From Pseudo-nitzschia pungens (Eukaryota > Bacillariophyta > Bacillariophyceae > Bacillariales > Bacillariaceae), in NCBI GenBank assembly GCA_037355855.1, contig CM074763.1, positions 2,480,001 through 2,544,000 on the forward strand: 64,000 nt of DNA, given 5' to 3'. A model generated the notes under the pieces. It worked only from the letters and a program-made list of their open reading frames with translations. It searched no databases and had not been told where the DNA came from. The translations under genes and the position numbers were made by a program. The number at the start of each line of letters is the position of its first letter. The stretch's first letter is position 1. This document shows positions 19,542-30,298 of the stretch, one piece after another.

Positions 19542-22100
19542 TCACTTCTCTTTCATCGACAGCGTGGCATCGACCAATGAAGCTTTCCGCAGGCCCTCTG
19601 TTGCGATGCCCTTGGATTCTAGAAAGTTTCGTAGTTCCGGTACGGTCTTGCTCCGAATGGCGGTTTTGGTCATTACCGAGAGATCCCATGGTTTCTCTGC
19701 AGAATTGCAGGGATCCTTCTTGCCTTGTTTGGTTTCGTTGTTGTCCTTGTCATTGTTGTCGTCGTCAAAGGTACTGTTCGGCGACTGGTCATTCAAGCAC
19801 TTCCAAGCATTCAATCCCAGCGTTTCGGCAATCGATACCAGCTTGTGCGTTTCCCGCGGCCAGCAGATTGTGATGCATTCCCCGGCTGTGTTTTGGCGAG
19901 CCGTCCGACCGGCCAGATGCGCGTAGGAAGCAGCATTCGAAGGGACTCCCATCAGCACGACGGTTCGGACATGGGGAAGGTCCAGTCCCCGCGCCAGTCG
20001 TTCCTTCACGATGTAGACGGGAGCCGGTGAGGCGGAGGGAGACGACGACGAATTTGGTTCCTCGCGAAGGTCGGACAAGCCACGAATGTCCGTAAATCCG
20101 ACCGATTCGAGCGACTCTTTGACGGCCTCGACACCCATCGAACCCGGAAAAACGAGGGACGGAGCCCTGGATGCTTGGTTCCGAAGCGTTTCCACCAGCG
20201 CCTCAATCATGGGCTTGGTGTCGCTGCTCGCCTTCGTCTCCGGCACCAGCACTCGGTACGAGTGCTTTAGATTCGATGGCAGCAATGATGCCTTCCGCAA
20301 CCGGGCGTCCTTTTTGGTGCGCACGTCCGCCGAAATGAGGGCGGCAGCCTTGTCCGTGCTCGGGGCCCGCACGATGTACATGAGCTGCTTCCGCAGGGCC
20401 CGGCCGACCGTCGCCGACGCGCACACGATTTGCAGGGTCGACGACGCGGGTGTCGCTGCATTTGCTGCACGCGGCCTGCCGCGGTATCCGGACGGAGAGC
20501 GGCCGCCGTGCCCACCCGAGGGCGCTTTCTTAGAGGATTCCCATACCAGGGCTTCTAGGAGCTCTTGCGCCAAGGGTTTGGTCGTCTGGTGCTCCCGCCG
20601 CGACGACGCGGTAGTGGTTTGCAAGAGCCGATCCACTTCGTCGAGTATCAAGGTCTGCAGATTGGTTTCGAGGGCGAGTGCGACCGACCGGTACAAGAGT
20701 TGTTGTTTCCGAGTGCCGTCATCGCTACTGGATTCGTCACTGGCGACGGTGTTGTCACCACGTTCCCTGGCTTCCCGGAGTTCCCTCGCCTCTCGCTGCC
20801 TGGCGTACCGAGCGTTGCTCTGCAGTTTGGACGTGGCGACCAAAACCTTTTTGATTTCCTTCCGCAGCTGCAAGAATAGTTTCGGGGTTCCTGCCAAGAA
20901 TATTGGCTCTTGCAACCGGTCACCAACCAGGGTCGACGGATCGAGAACGCCGTTGTCAACGATATGGCCGGATTGCCGAGCCACGAGGTCCGTCAAGATA
21001 GGGTACGTGACCGAAAAAGGAACGGGAGTCGATGCCGCGTCATTGCGGGATCGCTCGGACTTGGAGGATGACCGGTCGTATTCTACAACGTGCAAAATGT
21101 GGCTGCTCTTTGGTTCGTCAGACCTGCTACTAGTGGTATCGGAACTAGCACTAACATTGCTTGTACCAACAACCAGTTGATCGACGGTCCGCTGCAGTTG
21201 ATAGGCGAGTTCCATCGTCGGTGTCATGATCCAGATCCTTCCGAGCGAGTTCGTCAAGGCCCCACGTTTCGGGGAGGCTTTCTTGCTCTTTTCACTGTGG
21301 GCAGAGGTGAGAAATGGCAGCAGATAAGCTAGGGATTTTCCGCTCCCGGTGGCCGCCGCCAGAATGGCGTTTCCGTTGACGCTGGTTTGGTTCTTTTTGC
21401 TGACCAGGGCCTGGTAGCTCGCCACCTGAATGGGCGTCGGCCGATCGTACCCGGCTGCTACCAAGCGGGATTTCCAGACTGGACCAACGGACAGTTCGCC
21501 CCACAGGAATGGCTTGTCGTTGTCGTTTCCGGGGGTGGGTTTGGTAGAAGCTTTTGGTTTTGGTTTTGGTTTGGCATTGGCAGTAGCAGTAGTTGAAGTA
21601 GTCTCGTCTTTGTCGGCTTGTGCCTCAAAGGGACGAAGGAGCGCTCGCGCTTGCTCGTACGTCGTGGCGGTCTGGGACCGCCGACCGGATTCCCGCGGTT
21701 CGTTACCGGCCTCCGATTGCTTCGCTTTTGTGTTTAAAATCGTCTTGTAGAGATCGTCTCCCTCCTTTTCCCACCGGGGTGGTTTCGGTCCCCGGGACGC
21801 GACCCGTATCCCGGCTCTTCGTTTTTCGTACCAATTCTGATTCCCACTGGGATTGTTGTTTCGCTTCTTCTTGGATCGAACGCCCGGACCCTTCGGTGGC
21901 GGCGGCAGCGACGACGACGACGACGACGACGACGAATGCGTCCTCTTGGGAGACGAATGCCGTGCGGAAAAGGCAGCCACCCCCGACATCCGGCTCACGC
22001 GTTGGCCGGGCACGATCGAACTCGGCACGGAGCACAACACTGTCCACAACGCGAGCATTCCGAGCATCGTTGTGGTGGTCATCGTCTTTCGTCGGGACAT
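19542..22100 (-). CDS. Plastid-targeted DEAD-box RNA helicase with SAP-like C-terminus
   Basis: 852 residues from the ATG at 22100. ATP-dependent RNA helicase motifs are in order: Q-motif-like RPTPIQVASYQAL (about 220-232), motif I AATGSGKS (249-256), Ia PTMELAYQL, motif II DEVD (487-490) in place of DEAD, motif III SAT (562-564), motif V ARGLDLP (about 703) and motif VI HLAGRTAR (728-735). Residues 818-848 (TVPELRNFLESKGIATEG followed by a Lys/Ala/Leu helix) fit a SAP nucleic-acid-binding domain. The N-terminus has a hydrophobic stretch (13-28) and then VAAFSARHSS (about 41-50), a diatom ASAFAP-like plastid motif. There are large Ser/Lys/Arg insertions between motifs Ia and II. An ATG at 22142 would add 14 residues. 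It is likely involved in plastid RNA or ribosome processing, by inference. Confidence 0.85.
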   Translation of the reverse strand: MSRRKTMTTTTMLGMLALWTVLCSVPSSIVPGQRVSRMSGVAAFSARHSSPKRTHSSSSSSSSSLPPPPKGPGVRSKKKRNNNPSGNQNWYEKRRAGIRVASRGPKPPRWEKEGDDLYKTILNTKAKQSEAGNEPRESGRRSQTATTYEQARALLRPFEAQADKDETTSTTATANAKPKPKPKASTKPTPGNDNDKPFLWGELSVGPVWKSRLVAAGYDRPTPIQVASYQALVSKKNQTSVNGNAILAAATGSGKSLAYLLPFLTSAHSEKSKKASPKRGALTNSLGRIWIMTPTMELAYQLQRTVDQLVVGTSNVSASSDTTSSRSDEPKSSHILHVVEYDRSSSKSERSRNDAASTPVPFSVTYPILTDLVARQSGHIVDNGVLDPSTLVGDRLQEPIFLAGTPKLFLQLRKEIKKVLVATSKLQSNARYARQREARELREARERGDNTVASDESSSDDGTRKQQLLYRSVALALETNLQTLILDEVDRLLQTTTASSRREHQTTKPLAQELLEALVWESSKKAPSGGHGGRSPSGYRGRPRAANAATPASSTLQIVCASATVGRALRKQLMYIVRAPSTDKAAALISADVRTKKDARLRKASLLPSNLKHSYRVLVPETKASSDTKPMIEALVETLRNQASRAPSLVFPGSMGVEAVKESLESVGFTDIRGLSDLREEPNSSSSPSASPAPVYIVKERLARGLDLPHVRTVVLMGVPSNAASYAHLAGRTARQNTAGECITICWPRETHKLVSIAETLGLNAWKCLNDQSPNSTFDDDNNDKDNNETKQGKKDPCNSAEKPWDLSVMTKTAIRSKTVPELRNFLESKGIATEGLRKASLVDATLSMKEK

Positions 22101-22142
22101 CTCGGGTCTGGAACGCCGCGAAAACGATCGGAGGGGCGTCAT

Positions 22143-23528
22143 TATGTTTCTGTCGTCTCGTGTCGTGTCGTCTCGTGTTGCGTTGTCGGATTTCGTTTCG
22201 TTTCGTTTCGTTGTATTGCTTCGATAGTGTCGTCCTTTGCTCAATGGAAATCTTCAAAGTCCTTTCGTTTGCCACTATTGTCGTCAACCGGATCTTCTCG
22301 CTTCGGAGGTTCTCTGCTGTTACGTACTTTTGTTAGAAATATCGAAATAATAATGTTTCAACCAGAAAGGTTACGAGCACAAGTACGGGAAGAGGTAATA
22401 ACCTGTAACCTTACTATGCTACGATAAATATTCGCACTTTTTCTCTTTTTCGTTGAGATTGTTGGTTGGTGTTGTGATGTCGTGACCTGTATTCTGATGT
22501 TTGGAGATGATTCGTGAGTGGAAGGAGTCAGTCAGAATCATCACACTATCGGTATGTCGCGCTTCATGCGATATGGATGGTGAAAATGGTGAGAGGAGAA
22601 ACTGAGGGGTGGTAACCTTAATTGCTCGTAATAACCTTAAGGTTACTCGTGCGTTCGGTGTCGTACCGGTAAGGTTTTTAGGCCCATGCCATCTTTCGTG
22701 CTCCCGAACTAAGTTACTTTGTCATACGAGTACAACAGTACGATACCTAAGGTTACCGCTTCTAATTCCGACAACGGTAAGTTAACGGTAAGTTGAAAAT
22801 GGTTTTTGACTCACTCCTTCCACGTAGAGTTAAAAATCCGTGTACCAGGAAGGCACTACATGCCGATACCGGTAGCAGGAAGTGGGACTAAGAGTTCCCG
22901 CCAAAACGGTTTTCAACGCCCAAGATCCCTACGCTTATTGCTCCAGGGTCACAAACACGAGTTTCATGTCCGCAACGGAGTTCAAGAAATTGCCCCTTTG
23001 TTTTCCCGCCTAGCAACCGTGACACTGTTTCAAATCCCGTCCCTGTCGATGGACCAAAACGCCGATCGATAATATTACTGTTATCACGAGTAAGGTTACG
23101 AGTACGAGTATACGAGTACGAGTAAGGTATTAACCATACTTCCAATTTCATACGGTTCAGAACAAAAACCAGGTTCTGCCGGAACCCGTACTGGTACTGC
23201 TGGTACCGGTACGTGCTGGGTTGTCCATACCGGACTCGTTTCGTAGCTTGTGTTGTAGAAGTATCCTGTCTGTGTTTTGATGCCTCTATTCAATAACCGC
23301 ACAACCCCACTCCATTTCTAACAGGCGTCAGCGAGTCCCTGCCAAATTCTCATTTAGATCAACCCTTCGTTCAGCACATATTGTTTCCTTAAGAACACGT
23401 GCAAGCTAATCGAATTTGAATCGAAACACACGAAATCCGCGTCGACCAGCTGCAGATCCCACTCACTCTACAAGACAAGACAACGGTACGAAAGACAAAC
23501 AAGAACAGGGTTTCGCCGCAACAGAACC
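22143..23528. promoter_or_regulatory. Divergent intergenic region rich in GTAAGGTTAC and TACCGGTAC words
   Basis: 1.4 kb between two divergent genes. The helicase 5' leader has a (CGTTT)n and (TCGTG)n run at 22160-22210. From about 22610 to 23230 there are many copies of AAGGTTAC, GTAACCTT and ACCGGTA, including AAGGTTACGAGTACGAGTAT near 23091. No gene is supported. The regulatory role is inferred only from position and recurrence. Confidence 0.35.
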
Positions 23529-24275
23529 ATGCATTGCCTTCGCCTCTTTGTCGAGCTGGTCGTCGTGACCACCGTCTGCTCCTTTGTGTTTTATTGCGTC
23601 GCCGTGTCCGGGACGCTCGACTCGCCGCGAAAGCAATCGCAATCGCAATCGCTGTCGTCGATGGAGGGCCGGGTGCATCTCCGAGACGACCCCTCGGCAC
23701 CGCTGTCGCTCTTCCGAACCAACAACAACAACCCCCCGCTGCCCCGCCACCACGGGCACTTTTTCGCTCCCCTCCAACGGGACGCTCCCCGCCGCAACAA
23801 GGACCAGCACCTGCTGCTCCTGTCAGCCGGTCACGCGGACAAGAGCGTCATGGCGAAGCGATACCACCAAAACCGTCAACCGAAGCAGAGGCAGCGCCCC
23901 ACCCTGCACGCTGTGCTGGAACGACAGCGCCAACTGGGCAAGGAATCCATGCGCAACGGAGGCGGGGAGGGCCGGCACGGACGCCACCATAGCTCCCGCA
24001 GACACAGGAACGACATCGACAGCGACGAAGATTATTACTACACATTTGACGAAGACTACGAGACGAGACACACGGGAGCCTCGTCCGTTGCCTCGTTCGT
24101 CAGGGACGCGCTCGAATGGATCTTTCCCGCCGAAGCGAGCGAAACCGCCCATCGCCACCATACCGGTACCCGCCATTACGGCGGCAACCACGGTCGTGGC
24201 ACAAAGAAGATCCGGATGAACGAGGCCACCGGCCGCAACCCCAAGTTCTTGCTCCGTGGAACCAGGCAGCACTAG
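23529..24275 (+). CDS. Secreted or membrane-anchored basic protein, unknown
   Basis: 248 residues. The N-terminus (about 5-28, LRLFVELVVVTTVCSFVFYCVAV) is a signal peptide or single anchor. The rest is low-complexity and rich in Arg/His/Gln, with a short acidic Tyr patch DSDEDYYYTFDEDYE (about 164-178) and a hydrophobic-aromatic segment SFVRDALEWIFPAE near 190-203. No domain is recognised. The GC-rich coding bias and clean ATG (ACC ATG C) support a real gene. It is divergent from the helicase. Confidence 0.6.
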   Translation: MHCLRLFVELVVVTTVCSFVFYCVAVSGTLDSPRKQSQSQSLSSMEGRVHLRDDPSAPLSLFRTNNNNPPLPRHHGHFFAPLQRDAPRRNKDQHLLLLSAGHADKSVMAKRYHQNRQPKQRQRPTLHAVLERQRQLGKESMRNGGGEGRHGRHHSSRRHRNDIDSDEDYYYTFDEDYETRHTGASSVASFVRDALEWIFPAEASETAHRHHTGTRHYGGNHGRGTKKIRMNEATGRNPKFLLRGTRQH

Positions 24276-25797
24276 GCAGGCTGCGCGGCGAAGGATTGTG
24301 GCAAACGAAACCGCCATCCCCGCTGCAGTCGTTCCCATCATCATCTTCACTCACTTCAAAAGATAGATACCCGTGTCCATCTACGCGCGACTTTCGATTC
24401 TGTTCTGCGGTGTCCTTTCTCTCGCGGGATTGGCGATGGCTTTCGAGAGCTCGAGAAAGCCTGTTGTTTGCAGCCTGCTTCGTCGTCCTTTGCAAACCTC
24501 CGCCATGCCGTGCCATGCCATGCCATGCCATGCCATGCCACGAACTCAAACCACTACGTGCCACATTGTTTGTTTCTTCCGATTGTGTCTATTCCTTTCT
24601 GTCTGTAAAGTAGCATTTGTGGTAATATAGTAGAAGGACACATATTTTGCTTGGTACCGGGACGGGCATGGCACTAGATCTGTTGTACAATACCACCGCA
24701 TAACTAAGAAGCTTGTTACCATCCTTCTGTTTTCTGGCAATTTTTGATGAAATCAACCGCAACTTTGCAATTGCAATCTGTGATGGAATCCAAATAGAGG
24801 GCACTTTGCCTCCACAACATAGCGCAAGGCCATTTCCCTGTTGCGGAGCCCCACAACTTGGGGTCATCACACAAAACGCCGCAATATTACGGTGCTGAGA
24901 TCATTGAAAACGCAGATTTGCTCTTTTGCTTAACACGTTTACATTGGTGCCAATATGTCAATAACGTGAGGTCGTGTAGACGTTGCATGGTGAAGAGAAC
25001 AGCATATCATTATTTCCCACAAAACTTGATGATGCCTGGCAACTTTGCAACGCCGGCGTTTCCTTATGCTCATCGAGTGCACAAAATGAATGAGACACTA
25101 TAGAAAAATTGGTTTCTCATCGACAACATACTGGTCTGAATGAGATAACATGGTCATTTAGCGCTTGTCGTGCGGTTTCCCTCAGCATCCTGCTGGTATT
25201 TACTTGTCATCCAACTTGAAGACAGAAACAGTGTGGATGTGGGAGTAAATTACGGCATGGTAACGCGCAAGGGAGCGACTTCTGACTTCACGGACAGAAA
25301 ACTTCACGGACAGAAACCGTCGAAATCGGCGTCATCACTACGGTATTGAGTACTGTAAGGTTAAACCTTATTGTATCGAAAACTACACAGAATAAATCCT
25401 GAAAAGCGTCAAACGTTTGTTACGAAATTCTGTTCTGCCGATACTTAATTTACCATTACGCATAATCGTACGTCGTACATGGCCTTGCTGGTAATCAAGG
25501 CTAAGTTACTGTAATCTTACAATTACGGTAACTTCGATCACTATTTTGCAGTACCCCCGCAGAGGTACCGGTACGTACGGGTACCGTAACTTACATACTG
25601 GTAACCTCACCCAGAGGTCCATTATTTGTACCGGAAATAATAAGGTAATTAGTGATCAACTCATCTCAAATCGTCAGAACAAGGTTGGTCGTAGAATTGA
25701 AGTAAGGTTACTCGTAGTTGCTAGCTGCAAGCCATCTAGTATTTGTCGACTAATCACGTTAGTAGCAACTAGGACTCGAACTTCTTGGAAGTGCAAC
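24276..25797. other. Intergenic, no supported gene
   Basis: Apart from a pentanucleotide tandem repeat at 24503-24540 and GTAAGGTTA/ACCGGTAC words from 25340 to 25720, I see nothing. Open frames here lack ATG starts or domains. Confidence 0.45.
24503..24540 (+). repeat. TGCCA pentanucleotide tandem repeat
   Basis: About seven near-perfect copies of ATGCC/TGCCA in the 3' flank of the preceding gene. It is a microsatellite and likely polymorphic. Confidence 0.85.
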
Positions 25798-27365
25798 ATG
25801 AACACCCGAATTGCGGTTCGACTGCATTCCTCTCTTCTACTCCTATTGGCATCATCGGCATCAGCATTGGCGTTCCAAAACAATCACTCCATCAATATCA
25901 TCAGCTCTCTCGGTGGTATCAACGGAGTGACCGACCTTCAGAATAGAAACACATACTCCAACAGCGGCAGCAGAGTGGCTTTCGGCAGCGGCCTTTCATC
26001 GTCCTCGACGGATACAATGTCGACCTCCGAGAGCGACCTTCGGTGCGGCATCGATTACCCCGAACTGGTTGTCTTCGACCTGGATGCGTGTTTCTGGGAC
26101 CAGGAAATGTACGAAATGCCGGCGCTTCCCTCCAAGACCGTGACCGGTCCGCTCGGAGATTCGGGGAAGGAAGGGGTGACGGGTGCCTACTCGGGACGGA
26201 ACAAGATCTCGATGCACGCCGGAAGCATGGTCGCCCTGCAAGAACACGCTTCGGGGGACAAGTATCCCGGAATGAAGGTTTGTTTTGCATCCTCGGCCGA
26301 CACGCCCTTTGCGGAAAAGATCGGACGGGCCACTCTCAAGCTGCTTGAGGTCTTTCCCGGCCTGACGGTGTGGGATTTGGTTCTGAAGGATTGGGACGGC
26401 CAAGACGTCAATCAGGTAAGTTCGTGAACTGAGTTCGGGTTTGGGGAGTGGAAAGAGCAGAGAGTATTCGCACGAAAGGCGATCTGAAACGTCGACAGAA
26501 TGCGCAACTATCGCGTCGCCAGCCGGCTCACAAGAAATCACATCATCATGACCATATACCTTTTTGCGTTTCGTTTGTTGTTCCGCTTACGTTCTTCTTT
26601 CCACCTAAACGTGTACGGCACAAACAATGATGAACACGCGAACGAATGAACTAACAAATGCGAATACGAATGTGAATGCTGTTTGTTCATTCTATTTGAA
26701 ATCGATTCAAAAATGCGTTCTGACTTGAATTCAGATCGGTCGACAACCACCACTCAGCAGGTATGTATGCAACTGATTCCATGGTATTGATGCATTTTGA
26801 ACCGAAACCAAGCAGAGAAACACAATGTTTTCTGTTTCGGAAAAGGCGTGGTTTTTGTGATTTGATTGATATGGACTTCTTTGACACTCCATCAATCTAA
26901 CCAACGAACTCTCGCGGGTTTTCTTTGAACGCACCTCGACATTTTCTGGCTCCTGCCACGTTCCACTCTTATTCGTTTCCTTCAAACGAATCGTTCCACT
27001 TGTCATCCTAAATCGCATATTTCTCTGCTCACCAATGTCATGTGTTACATTCTTACAACACATCGCCCCTCGAACACATTGCCCCTCGAACCTTGCGAAT
27101 GTCGAAAAAAATGTCTATGACTCATCATCTCTCTAGCAACAAGGCCCAGACCCATTTCCCTTTCATCCGCAAACTCACTGGTATTTCTTACGACAAAATG
27201 CTTTTCTTTGACGATTGCAATTGGGGAGACCATGTTGGAATGGTTGGTCGTGGTTGCACAGAAGACAATGGCAAAGGCGTCGTTGGTCACCGGACGCCAA
27301 GGGGTCTGACAGTCAACGATTGGTACAAGGGACTGGAACTCTACCGCAAGGCGCAGCAGAATTGA
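25798..27365 (+). CDS. MDP1: MDP1-type HAD phosphatase, three exons including a 26-nt micro-exon
   Basis: Exons 25798-26415, 26735-26760 and 27137-27365, all with GT-AG introns, give 290 residues in one frame. The nucleophile motif of HAD phosphatases is VVFDLDACFW (Asp94, Asp96), as in magnesium-dependent phosphatase 1, and the late motif is KMLFFDDCNWGDHVGMVG (Asp240, Asp241). THFPFIRKLTG before it matches the family. The 26-nt exon (encoding IGRQPPLS plus two bases) is needed to keep frame and restores the MDP1 segment between the two. The N-terminus SSLLLLLASSASALAFQ is a signal peptide with an ASAFAP-like motif, so plastid or secretory targeting is likely. The family removes phosphate from protein tyrosine or sugar adducts; the substrate here is unknown. 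Confidence 0.85.
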
Positions 27366-28397
27366 AGCAATTCACTAGCGAGCGATTGAAAACTTCGTAG
27401 TATGCGAATTCGAATCGATACAATTGATAGTATCTTTGATTGTTCACTTTAATCCCAGAAACACGACCTGTTGTAGAACGATTACATGTGATTCTACCTG
27501 TACTTTTCTTTTCTAATTTTTTGTACGTGTAAGTTTCAACATGAATAACCATAAGGTATTTTGCTGTTGTGGTTCTAGTAATCGTTAGAATAGAGCTTCT
27601 CAACCCTCTTCAGTTCACTTATGTATTTCGACCAAACACGAAGGCATAGATTGATGTGCTGCAGTTCGAATCAGTCTCGGATGAATAGACTACAAGTTGA
27701 AAGTAAGGTTAGTAGACTATAAATTTTGGAAGAATATTATTTTGTGAGGTACGAACGAGTAAGGTTACGTACATTCACGTACCGGTACGGGTAAGGTTTA
27801 CGGCAACTTGACCAACGCTAAATCTGGATACGGCACGGTACGTAAATCTTACCGTAAGGTTACAGTAAGGTAAACCTTACTTGCAAAATACGAAGTAGGA
27901 ATGAAATCTTTTTAATCTTAGGAAACTCTGCACGTTTGGAAATCATGAGACGTACTCGTACCGGTACATACATTATTTTTTTTTCTACTGTATCACAGGT
28001 ACACGCACCGGGTAGTTAACCTTACATGGTTTGTTGACAGAAAGTAAGTAATGGATGGCTGGAACGACGATACATCATACGAAGTAAATACTAAGCTAAC
28101 CTTACACACACGTTCTTCAGTTACGTACAGTATCGATTTTCGGTTGAGAAGGTAAGGTTAAGGTTACGTGTAAGTTAGCGGTAAGTTACCTTAAATAACG
28201 AAAACGCCGATCCTTTCCTCATTCATCATCGTCATCTAATCAATCATCGTTTGTAAACAAGCATCGAACATCAAAAAAAGAATTGATGTCATCCCAGTGC
28301 GCCGTGCTTACGAACTGATTGTCATTCGATCTTCTGACTCCCGACAACCATCAAACATTTGTAAAAGCCTTTAAGCCCAAACAATCAGCCAGTGATT
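27366..28397. promoter_or_regulatory. Intergenic cluster of GTAAGGTTA words
   Basis: No gene. Between 27700 and 28200 there are more than ten copies of AAGGTTA or its complement TAACCTT, with TACCGGTAC palindromes at about 27780 and 27958. It ends about 190 bp before the RimP-like gene. A regulatory function is speculative; it may be repeat debris. Confidence 0.35.
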
Positions 28398-29189
28398 ATG
28401 GTAGCATTTAAAAAGACGGGATCTTTATGCCAAGTTGCAGTTCTCCTGGCTGCAGTTGTTGTTCGGCAGCGGGCACAACAGTTCACAGTGGTCGACGCGT
28501 TTGCTACCCATGGTCGCTATTCCAATGCTGGTCGATTTCGAACAAAGAGATTGTTTGCCGCTCTACCGGATGGTTATCGAGAATTCGGAGAAAATGCAAT
28601 CATGGAAGCCGCCAGAGTCTGTGGAATGAGTTTCGACGAGGAAAGTGGAAATCGGTTGGACATACAATGGAAAGCTGGAACTATCATTGTTACGGTCCAC
28701 GGGGAGGTCGCGCTTCGCGCCCCATCGAGCGAGGACGAAGATATGGAAAGTGAAGACAGTGAGGAAAACATGCCTTTTGAAAATGATTTGGAAGAAGAAA
28801 TAGATGCCGATGAAGGGGAAGAAGACGAAGACGAAATAGACGAAGAATTCTCCCTAACGCTTCTAGCCCGAACCATTAACAAAATTTTGGACGATGACGG
28901 TGTGGGTTTGTCAATTGCAGAGGCGCACTCGATCGAGGTCACAACTCCAGGTGTATCGGACTTGCTTGTTCCCGGGACGCCCCAGTTCGAAGCCTTTATG
29001 GGATTTGAGGTCATTGTGGAGCAGATGGATCCGAAGAAAAACAAGGTGAAAAAAATCGAGGGGCGTCTTCATGACTACAATGACGAATTTACTGTCATTA
29101 ACATCAAGGGTCGCATGAAGAAAATTAAAAACGAAAGTGTTGTATCAGTGCGACTTCCTAAGGCCAAGAAAGAAAAGGGAGGCCGGTAG
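28398..29189 (+). CDS. rimP: Plastid-targeted RimP-like ribosome maturation factor
   Basis: 263 residues from the ATG at 28398 (the frame opens earlier but without ATG). Residues about 62-105 match the RimP N-terminal domain (AARVCGMSFDE ... GTIIVTVHG) and 150-253 the rest: LARTINKILDDD, SIEVTTPGVSDLLV (179-191), FEAFMGFEVIV (197-207) and a C-terminal SH3-like barrel (GRLHDYNDEFTVINI). An acidic insertion of about 40 residues (111-150) splits the N-domain. The N-terminus has a hydrophobic stretch (12-22) followed by VVDAFATHGR, an ASAFAP-type plastid motif. The family helps 30S subunit assembly, so the inferred role is plastid ribosome maturation. Confidence 0.75.
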   Translation: MVAFKKTGSLCQVAVLLAAVVVRQRAQQFTVVDAFATHGRYSNAGRFRTKRLFAALPDGYREFGENAIMEAARVCGMSFDEESGNRLDIQWKAGTIIVTVHGEVALRAPSSEDEDMESEDSEENMPFENDLEEEIDADEGEEDEDEIDEEFSLTLLARTINKILDDDGVGLSIAEAHSIEVTTPGVSDLLVPGTPQFEAFMGFEVIVEQMDPKKNKVKKIEGRLHDYNDEFTVINIKGRMKKIKNESVVSVRLPKAKKEKGGR

Positions 29190-29563
29190 CTTCAACATAT
29201 CATCAGGACAGAGATATGTGTACCGGTACATCACAATTTGACGGTTTATCCCTATCGAACGCAAGAACCATAATTTATTCGTACCATAAGTAGTAGTTCC
29301 AGGATGATCCAACTCAGCACACAGGAATCCTAATTACCCTACGTATATGAAACACTTCTATGGCGTACCCAGAACGATCTGCACCATAGTAATCAATAAA
29401 TGCAGAACCATAACAGAAATATTCTACACAAGTATGATACATTTCCACTGATGAAGCTATGAATTTTCGGTTTCAAAATAGCACTTCTTATATTCCCCTG
29501 TCCAAAGTTCGTATCGGTGCTGCTCACACAGTTCGATGACCCATTGTCGTTATCTACTATCTA
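29190..29563. other. Convergent 3' region
   Basis: 374 bp between two convergent genes; no ORF or structured repeat noted. Confidence 0.5.
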
Positions 29564-30267
29564 CTATCTCCTATGTCTATGTCGAGGTGATGACCTCTGT
29601 CTGTTTCTGCTGTTGACACTTCCTGTGTAATCGATGCTACTCGACGAGGCAGAACGTTGGTGACCACTTCTGCTTGAATTGTTGCTGCTTTTTTGGGACC
29701 ATTTCAACCCACCGGGGTCCATTCCGTCACCACTACTTCGGCTCCGGGTGCTTCTACTGTTTCGGCTGCGACTCGCACTGCGACTGTTACGGCTTTGATT
29801 ACTAGCCCTAGACTTCCTAGTCGACGATGACTCTGATCGCCTGTGAGAAGAACTTCTCGATTTGGACGCAGAGTGGAAAGCATTGTTGTAAAAGCTTCCC
29901 TCGACACTGCTAAGGTCATCTTCGCCGCCGTAACTCGGATCGATGACGCGAACCGGTGGGGGAATTGTCATTCCTCCGGTTACTGTGCTGTTTTGACCGA
30001 ATTGCTGCTGACCGATTGTAACCAAATCGTTGTAAGTCGACTCCCCGTTATTTATATTAGCATCAGTATTGATCAGGTCCATATCGGGGTTTTGTTCCTG
30101 ATGCTGTCCCATTTCTATTCCATTGCCAAATCTGGACTGATCCATTCCATACACAGAGTCATATAGTTGTTGTTCTTCCTCCTGCTGCTGCATTAAGAAC
30201 AAATCTTCCATGTTCATATCATTACTATTCATGAGTCCGAATGACTCTGGTCCAAACGCATTCTGTG

Positions 30268-30298
<31 letters not shown>

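Noticed and set aside
20086..21180. 364-codon plus-strand open frame
   Set aside because: It lies entirely antisense to the conserved DEAD-box helicase, whose motifs are unmistakable; its translation is Ser/Arg-rich without a domain.
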